This document shows, in pieces, positions 59,004-64,000 of a stretch of DNA of 64,000 nt. The position numbers were made by a program, and so were the translations under genes. The DNA comes from DATHZQ01 sp035458525 (GTDB lineage Bacteria > Actinomycetota > Acidimicrobiia > Spongiisociales > UBA5794): contig DATHZQ010000067.1 of the NCBI GenBank assembly GCA_035458525.1, positions 10,106 to 74,105 on the forward strand, written 5' to 3'. Within the stretch, counting starts at the first letter, position 1. Each line of letters starts with the position of its first letter. The notes under the pieces are model-generated. The model was not told the DNA's origin, ran no database searches, and saw nothing but the letters and a program-made list of their open reading frames with translations.

Positions 59004-59994
59004 CGGCCTCGTCCACCGCATGGAGCCAGCACCGCACGTGGTGGCCGTCCCTGATCTCTTGGAGCTCGGGCTTGAGCTTGGTGCAGATCTCGAGGTCGTT
59101 CTCGACGCGCGCGGCGCATCGAGCCGCAAACCGGCATCCGACGGGCAGGTCGATCAGAGAGGGCACGACGCCGGGAATCGTGTCGAGGACCGACGTTGGC
59201 GCCCCCAGCACGGGGATCGACCCGATGAGGCCCTTCGTATACGGGTGGAGTGGCTGGGCGAACAGCGTGCGCACGTCGGTCTGCTCGACGATCTCGCCTG
59301 CGTACATCACTGCGACGCGGTCGGCCATCTCCGCGACGACACCCAGGTCGTGGGTGATCAGGAGCACCGCCGTGTTCGAGGATGACTGCAGGTCGCGCAT
59401 GAGATCGAGGATTTGGGCCTGAATCGTCACGTCGAGGGCCGTGGTGGGCTCGTCCGCGATCAGCAGCTCGGGCTCACAGGCCAGCGCCATCGCAATCATC
59501 ACCCGCTGCCCCATGCCGCCGGAGAGCTCATGCGGGTAGGCCTGGGCTCGCGACTCGGGGTCGGGGATGCCAACCTTGGCGAGCATCTCCACCACCCGCT
59601 CATTCTCGACGTCTTTCGACCAGTCACGGTGCAGCTCGAAGACCTCACGGATCTGGACGCCGGCTCGCTGAACCGGATTGAGCGCCGATCCGGGCTGCTG
59701 GAAGATCATCGAGATGTGCTCGCCTCGCAGCTGGCGGATCTCGTCCGCCTTCATCTCGGTGACATCCCTGCCGTCGAAGAGGATCTGCCCGGCCACGATC
59801 TCGCCGGGATGACTGATCAGCCCCATCACCGACAACGACGTCACCGACTTGCCGCATCCCGATTCTCCGACCAGACCCAAGACTTCGCCGCGATCGATGT
59901 GGAACGACACCTCGTCGACGGCCTTCACGACGCCATCGCGCGTGTCGAAATGCGTCTTGAGTCCGCGTAGCTCGAGGAGGTGGCCGTCGCTCAT
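58996..59994 (-). CDS. Peptide ABC transporter ATP-binding protein (DppD/OppD type)
   Basis: A 332-residue ATPase, partner of the DppF-type subunit. It has Walker A GESGCGKSVTSLS, Q-loop MIFQQPGSALNP, signature LSGGMGQRVMIAMAL and Walker B LLIADEPTTALD. The C-terminal oligopeptide domain carries the conserved Cys-rich segment GCRFAARCAARVENDLEIC. The ATG at 59994 overlaps the permease stop by four bases; a longer frame upstream lies in the permease gene and is excluded. Confidence 0.93.
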   Translation of the reverse strand: MSDGHLLELRGLKTHFDTRDGVVKAVDEVSFHIDRGEVLGLVGESGCGKSVTSLSVMGLISHPGEIVAGQILFDGRDVTEMKADEIRQLRGEHISMIFQQPGSALNPVQRAGVQIREVFELHRDWSKDVENERVVEMLAKVGIPDPESRAQAYPHELSGGMGQRVMIAMALACEPELLIADEPTTALDVTIQAQILDLMRDLQSSSNTAVLLITHDLGVVAEMADRVAVMYAGEIVEQTDVRTLFAQPLHPYTKGLIGSIPVLGAPTSVLDTIPGVVPSLIDLPVGCRFAARCAARVENDLEICTKLKPELQEIRDGHHVRCWLHAVDEADD

Positions 59995-60944
59995 CGGTTC
60001 AACGTCGGGTCGAGCGCATCGCGCAAGCCGTCGCCCATGAGGTTGAAACCGAGCACGGTGATCATGATCGCCAGGCCGGGGAAGAACACGAGGTGCGGTG
60101 CCGTGAAGAGCTGGTTGCGTTCCGACGCCAGCATCGACCCCCACTCCGCCGTAGGTGGCTGCGCACCAAGGCCGAGGAACGACAAGCCGGCGGCCTCGAG
60201 GATGGCCGTGGCGATGCCGAGGGTCGCGAGAACGACCAGCGGGGTGAGGGCATTCGGCACCACTCGGCGCCACAGAATCTGACGAGGCGCCGCACCGAGC
60301 GCCAAGGACGCAGACACGTAGTCTGATTCCTTGATGCTCAGCACCTGGGCGCGCATGACGCGCGCGTACGCCGGGATGGTGACGATCGCGATCGCAATCA
60401 GGGCATTCTCCAAGCCAGGCCCCAGCACCGCCACGATGGCAATGGCTAACAGCAACGACGGGAACCCCAGGATCACGTCCATGATGCGCATGATCACGTT
60501 GTCGAACCAGCCCCCGGTGTAACCGGCGAGCGCCCCGAGCAGGCTGCCGATCAGCAATGCGATCGTGACCGTGAAGAAGCCGAGCGTGAGGCTGACGCGA
60601 GAACCGAACACGACTCGCGAGAACTCATCACGAACATTGCCGTCGGTTCCGAGGATGTGCTGGGGTGTCGCTTCGTCACAGCCAAACAGGTGGACGCATG
60701 GCGGATCGCGGGGACCCACCTCTTCCTTGCCGATGAGCACCTCGTTCGGGTGGTACGGAGCAATGAGCGGGGCGAAGACGGCCATCACGACAAGCGACGA
60801 GACGATGAAGAGGCCGATCATTCCTGACTTGCGCTGCCGGAACCGTCGCAGCGCAAGCCGCCACTGACTCGACGGTTTCGTCGTGATCAGGTTGGACTGC
60901 GCCGCCAGTTCCTCGAGGCTCTCGGTCGTTTCGCGTAGCGACAT
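59991..60944 (-). CDS. Peptide ABC transporter permease (DppC/OppC type)
   Basis: A 317-residue inner-membrane permease. It has the N-terminal OppC_N segment with one hydrophobic helix (about 38-58) and five further segments in the permease domain, whose coupling-loop (EAA) motif is SLALGAAPRQILWRRVVPNALTPL. An insertion with two Cys (DPPCVHLFGCDEA) between the first and second helices is typical of this class. The ATG at 60944 follows the DppB-type stop with no gap. Confidence 0.92.
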   Translation of the reverse strand: MSLRETTESLEELAAQSNLITTKPSSQWRLALRRFRQRKSGMIGLFIVSSLVVMAVFAPLIAPYHPNEVLIGKEEVGPRDPPCVHLFGCDEATPQHILGTDGNVRDEFSRVVFGSRVSLTLGFFTVTIALLIGSLLGALAGYTGGWFDNVIMRIMDVILGFPSLLLAIAIVAVLGPGLENALIAIAIVTIPAYARVMRAQVLSIKESDYVSASLALGAAPRQILWRRVVPNALTPLVVLATLGIATAILEAAGLSFLGLGAQPPTAEWGSMLASERNQLFTAPHLVFFPGLAIMITVLGFNLMGDGLRDALDPTLNR

Positions 60945-62021
60945 CTACTTCACCCTGATCCTTGGATCGAGATAGCCGTACGAGAGGTCGACCAACAGGT
61001 TGACGACCACGTATCCGGCTGCCACCACGACTGTGAACCCCTGCACGACGGCATAGTCACGCCCGGTGATTGCGTCGAAGAGCGCCCGGCCGACACCGGC
61101 CAGGTTGAATACGGTTTCAGTGAGGACCGCCCCTCCGAGCAGCAGTCCCATCTGCAGACCGATGATCGTCACCACAGGCAGCATTGCGTTTCGCAGCGCA
61201 TGGCGGCGCACAACGCGTTGCTCGTTGGCCCCCTTGGCCCTTGCGGTGCGGATGTAGTCCTTGCCCATGACCTCGAGCAGGGAGCTGCGGGTGATGCGGG
61301 CGATGATGGCCAGCGGAATCGTCGCCAGCGCAACCGCGGGCAGGATCATGTGGCGGACTGCGTCGTTCAGGACGGTCCAATCCCGAGTGATGACGGCGTT
61401 GAAGATGTAGTGATTGCCGACGAATTCGTGGTACTTCGCCCAGAAACCTTCCTGCAAGGTCCATCCCCACGCCTCGTAATACGGGGTCGAGAAGACACCG
61501 GCAGTGAGCCGGCCCGACGGAGGTAACGCGAACGGCGTGTCCTTGAACACGACGGCGAAGAGATAGGCCAGCATGAGACCGAGCCAGAAGACCGGCATGG
61601 ACACGCCGACGTTGGCAAAGGCCATCGTGGCCGTGTCCACGGCTGTGTTGTGCCGGCGGGCTGAGATGATGCCGAGAGGAACCCCCACCACCACGGCAAT
61701 GGTGAGCGCACTGAGCGCCAGTTCGATGGTGAGCGGAAGCCGTTCGATGAGAAGCTGGTTCACCGGCCGCGAGAAGCGGACCGATTCGCCCAAGTCGAAG
61801 GTGACCACGTTGCCCATGTAGATGGTGAGCTGGGTCCAGATCGGCTCGTCGAGCCCATTGGCTTCGTTGAAGCGATCGCACGCTTCCTCGGTGGCGCGCT
61901 CGCCGAGCATCGCGGTGCACGGGTCGCCGGGAATCGCCCGGACGAGCAAGAACACCACGATCACGATCCCGATCAAAACCGGGATCGCAAGCAACGTGCG
62001 GCGAGTGATGAATCCGAGCAT
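60945..62021 (-). CDS. Peptide ABC transporter permease (DppB/OppB type)
   Basis: A 358-residue permease with the N-terminal OppB motif ITRRTLLAIPVLIGIVIVVFLLVRAIPGDP (residues 5-34) and about six membrane segments; the coupling loop is RTARAKGANEQRVVRRHALRN. It forms the translocation path with the DppC-type subunit. The gene lies 65 bases downstream of the binding-protein gene, behind a strong hairpin, so it is probably expressed at a lower level than the binding protein. Confidence 0.93.
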   Translation of the reverse strand: MLGFITRRTLLAIPVLIGIVIVVFLLVRAIPGDPCTAMLGERATEEACDRFNEANGLDEPIWTQLTIYMGNVVTFDLGESVRFSRPVNQLLIERLPLTIELALSALTIAVVVGVPLGIISARRHNTAVDTATMAFANVGVSMPVFWLGLMLAYLFAVVFKDTPFALPPSGRLTAGVFSTPYYEAWGWTLQEGFWAKYHEFVGNHYIFNAVITRDWTVLNDAVRHMILPAVALATIPLAIIARITRSSLLEVMGKDYIRTARAKGANEQRVVRRHALRNAMLPVVTIIGLQMGLLLGGAVLTETVFNLAGVGRALFDAITGRDYAVVQGFTVVVAAGYVVVNLLVDLSYGYLDPRIRVK

Positions 62022-62039
62022 CTCAGGTGGAGAGTAGAT

Positions 62040-62067
62040 GAGGGGGAGGCGCGAGCGCCTCCCCCTC
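62040..62067 (-). terminator. Intercistronic hairpin between binding protein and permease genes
   Basis: A perfect 12-bp stem (62040-62051 with 62056-62067; arm GAGGGGGAGGCG) and a CGAG loop. No T-run follows on the minus strand, so partial termination or mRNA protection is more likely than a full stop. This is a usual way to make more binding protein than permease. Confidence 0.65.
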
Positions 62068-62086
62068 TGTGTGCAATGTGGTTGGC

Positions 62087-63817
62087 CTATCCCTCAGCGT
62101 TGATGAGACCGTTCCACAGATACGAGTAGTAGTCGAACGCACCGCTGTTACCCGTGTGCAACGGGCTCGCAGCGTCGAGACCGGCCGTGAAGGACACGAC
62201 CACGTCGTTGGCGTCCAGCGTCGAACCGTCGTGGAACACCACGTCGTTGCGGAGCGAACAGGTCCACAGACTCAGGTCCTCGTTCGGGACACATTCCGTC
62301 GCGAGCTGAGGCTGGACTTCGCCTGACTGCGAGTACGAGTAGAGCCCCTCGACGACCTGGGCACATGCCCGCAGCGACTCACCATCGGACTCATCCGCGC
62401 AGTACAGCGAGATCGGCTCGTTGCCCTGGACGAACACCATGGTGTCGGTGCCGTTGTCCCAGTAGTTGAACAGCACCTGACCCCATGGCGGGGCGTAGGC
62501 GCCGTTCACGTTCGAACCCGCCACGAAGGCGCTGCCGGCGTGGGCGATCGGAATCATCGGAACCAGGTCCCGAATGGCGTTGTTGGCCGTCTCGTAGAGC
62601 GGCTGCGCCACGGCCGGGTCCGCGGTTTGAGAGGCCTCGGTGAGCGCCTCATGGATCTCGGGGTGCCCGTTCCCGAACTGCGTCACACCTTCACCGAAGT
62701 GGAAGTCGAGGAAGTTCGTCACGTGCGGGTAGTCGCCCGTCCAACCGAGAAGGTGGATGCCGTCGCACTGGCCGGCGGAGGAGCATTGCTGAATGAACTC
62801 AGCCGACTCCATCTGCACGACCTCGGCGTCGATGTTGAGCGTCTCCTTGAGCTGCGCCTGGATGTCCGCGGCGACGTTGCCCGGCGTGGGCAGATAGCCG
62901 CGGGTCACGTCGCGGTAGAAGATGCTCGTCGAGAAGCCGTCCGGGAAGCCGGCCTCGGCCAGCAACGCCTGAGCGGCTGCGACATCCTGATCCGGCCACG
63001 ACTCGCCCTCACAACCGAACTCGACTGAGCACGGGGTGAAGTGGGACGCCACCTCGGAACCCGGCGGGTAGAAGGTGTCGATGATCCGCTGCCGGTCCAT
63101 GGCGAGCGAGATCGCTTGACGCACACGCACATCGTCGAAGGGCGCAAAGATATCCGTGAAGCCCATGTAGAAGATGTTCGGCTCCGGCTTGTCGAGCAAC
63201 GACAAGTTGGCGTCGGCTTCGATGGTTGCGTAGTCCTCCGGACCCGGGAAGGTCATGCCGCTCGCAACACCGGATTGCAGCTCGAGCAGACGCCCGGCGC
63301 TCTCCGTTGCCCACCGAAGGACCGCAGTCTGGTGGGGAGCAACCTGTCCGTAGTAGTCGTCGAAGCGCTGGAACACGACCGAATCGCCGCGGACCCACTC
63401 TTGCAACGTGTAGGGACCTGTGCCGATCGGGTTGTCGATCGGGGCGCCGCCGGTGGCTTCGAGGTACTCGGCGGGTTGGATACCGAACACGATGAATGCG
63501 ATCTGTGCAAGGAACGCAGGGTGCGGACCGCAGAGATCGAACTCGACTGTGTGCTCGTCGAGCGCTGAGATCTTCTCAACGCGTCCGCCGTAGTCACAGC
63601 CGCCGGCATCGAGGACCAAGCCCTCGAAGTCGTCCATTGCTTCCGCAGCGGTGGTGGTGGTCTCGGCGTCACCTGCAGCCGCCGTGGTCGTTGTCTCCGC
63701 GGCAGCTTCGGTCGTTTCCGCTGCCGTATCTCCTGTGTCGTCGTCGTCTCCGCCACACGCGGCCGCCACCAAGGCGAATACGAACAGCAGAGCCAGTAGA
63801 CGTTTGGTCAACGTCAT
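62087..63817 (-). CDS. Peptide-binding lipoprotein (SBP_bac_5), circularly permuted
   Basis: A 576-residue binding protein for the Dpp-type importer. The signal ends in VAAAC (Cys21), then a Thr/Ala/Glu linker to about residue 62. The domain order is unusual. The segment normally at the N-terminus of SBP_bac_5 (NEPISLYCADESDGESL, VVEGLYSYSQSGEVQPQLA, LRNDVVFHDGSTLDANDVVV) is at residues 466-576, the very end. The mature protein instead begins with the normally internal part ALDEHTVEFDLCGPHPAFLA (85-104), continuing through NPIGTGPYTLQEWVRGDSVV. All of the fold seems present, so this is a circular permutation, not a truncation. The ATG at 63817 has AAAGGAGG upstream. Confidence 0.9.
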   Translation of the reverse strand: MTLTKRLLALLFVFALVAAACGGDDDDTGDTAAETTEAAAETTTTAAAGDAETTTTAAEAMDDFEGLVLDAGGCDYGGRVEKISALDEHTVEFDLCGPHPAFLAQIAFIVFGIQPAEYLEATGGAPIDNPIGTGPYTLQEWVRGDSVVFQRFDDYYGQVAPHQTAVLRWATESAGRLLELQSGVASGMTFPGPEDYATIEADANLSLLDKPEPNIFYMGFTDIFAPFDDVRVRQAISLAMDRQRIIDTFYPPGSEVASHFTPCSVEFGCEGESWPDQDVAAAQALLAEAGFPDGFSTSIFYRDVTRGYLPTPGNVAADIQAQLKETLNIDAEVVQMESAEFIQQCSSAGQCDGIHLLGWTGDYPHVTNFLDFHFGEGVTQFGNGHPEIHEALTEASQTADPAVAQPLYETANNAIRDLVPMIPIAHAGSAFVAGSNVNGAYAPPWGQVLFNYWDNGTDTMVFVQGNEPISLYCADESDGESLRACAQVVEGLYSYSQSGEVQPQLATECVPNEDLSLWTCSLRNDVVFHDGSTLDANDVVVSFTAGLDAASPLHTGNSGAFDYYSYLWNGLINAEG

Positions 63818-63934
63818 GGAGAAGGCCTCCTTTCGATGCGGTGGCTGGGAGAGCCGCCGCACCTGTCAAGCTAGCGCCTCGGACGCCACGTTGTCGTATC
63901 CGCACCCGCGTTCGCCCGGCCCTCGCTCACGCAA

Positions 63935-63940
63935 TAGCCT
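63935..63940 (+). promoter_or_regulatory. Leaderless-type -10 box TAGCCT for aroQ
   Basis: TAGCCT ends six bases before the aroQ ATG at 63947. Confidence 0.5.
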
Positions 63941-63946
63941 GCCGGG

Positions 63947-64000
63947 ATGCAGCGTGTTCTGATGGTGAACGGCCCCAACCTCAACCTGCTCGGTGTTCGC
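63947..64000 (+). CDS. aroQ: 3-dehydroquinate dehydratase, type II (5' end only)
   Basis: The first 18 codons, MQRVLMVNGPNLNLLGVR, run to the end of the window. NGPNLNLLG is the diagnostic N-terminal active-site motif of type II dehydroquinase, a shikimate-pathway enzyme that dehydrates 3-dehydroquinate. The start follows a TAGCCT box by six bases. The gene is divergent from the binding-protein gene. Confidence 0.9.
   Translation, partial: MQRVLMVNGPNLNLLGVR

Noticed and set aside
1..64000. tRNA, rRNA, CRISPR arrays, insertion sequences, prophage or integrase genes
   Set aside because: I saw no cloverleaf-like sequence, regular spaced repeats, transposase or integrase motifs or terminal inverted repeats in the window.

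Overview
The window is about 64 kb of gene-dense, high-GC bacterial DNA. I read it as a chromosome segment of an actinobacterium, possibly of the Acidimicrobiia type. The grounds are the GC content, the frequent GTG/TTG starts, a gene order ftsK ... rimO ... cinA that commonly leads to recA, a TIGR03084/mycothiol-isomerase-type protein, DUF3054 and DUF4032 proteins, and many starts placed 6-8 nt behind a TANNNT -10 box (leaderless promoters). The class assignment is inference. I found no rRNA, tRNA, CRISPR array, insertion sequence, phage or integrase gene. Most of the window looks like core genome.

Layout. 1-6.9 kb (all minus strand): a LexA-type box at the left edge, then thpR, cinA, a small helical protein, rimO, thrC, a flavin reductase and a PHP phosphoesterase, mostly joined by 4-nt stop/start overlaps. 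7-12 kb: a SAM methyltransferase on the plus strand, then minus-strand DUF3054 and TauE-like membrane proteins and a complete 2-oxoacid dehydrogenase set (E1 alpha, E1 beta, E2). 12-25.3 kb (mostly minus): a pabB-pabC fusion, ftsK, a secreted beta-propeller lipoprotein, RNase J, dapA, a plus-strand thioredoxin/TPR protein, a decayed winged-helix gene, dapB and an M16 peptidase. 25.4-35 kb: a lipoprotein with a degenerate alpha/beta-hydrolase fold, an ArfB-like rescue factor, a VWA + MoxR-like AAA pair, YajQ, a double GNAT protein, a redoxin with an in-frame TGA at its redox cysteine position (probable selenoprotein), a LOG-family nucleosidase, a DinB-type protein and BtpA. 35.2-42.6 kb: the large helicase Lhr with a Nei-type glycosylase, then DUF971, DUF4032 and flavin reductase genes. 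42.6-50.3 kb: a two-component system, a stress protein, NUDIX, two lipoproteins, an ABC exporter, a 34-residue membrane peptide, an MBL hydrolase and a membrane protein. 50.5-57.2 kb: a run of exported proteins (beta-helix protein, beta-propeller, gamma-glutamyltransferase, a peptidase-S51 fragment, a lipoprotein). 57.2-64 kb: lipoate ligase, a five-gene Dpp/Opp peptide importer whose binding protein is circularly permuted, and the first 18 codons of aroQ.

How the genes connect. DapA, DapB and ThrC belong to aspartate-family amino-acid and cell-wall synthesis. The lipoate ligase can serve the lipoyl domain of the E2 subunit. Lhr, Nei, FtsK and the LexA box belong to DNA maintenance. The exported proteins and the Dpp importer suggest extracellular peptide processing and uptake. 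The observations I rate highest are the UGA-containing redoxin (31522-32178), the permuted peptide-binding protein (62087-63817), the window-wide leaderless promoter architecture, and several eroded or catalytically altered genes.
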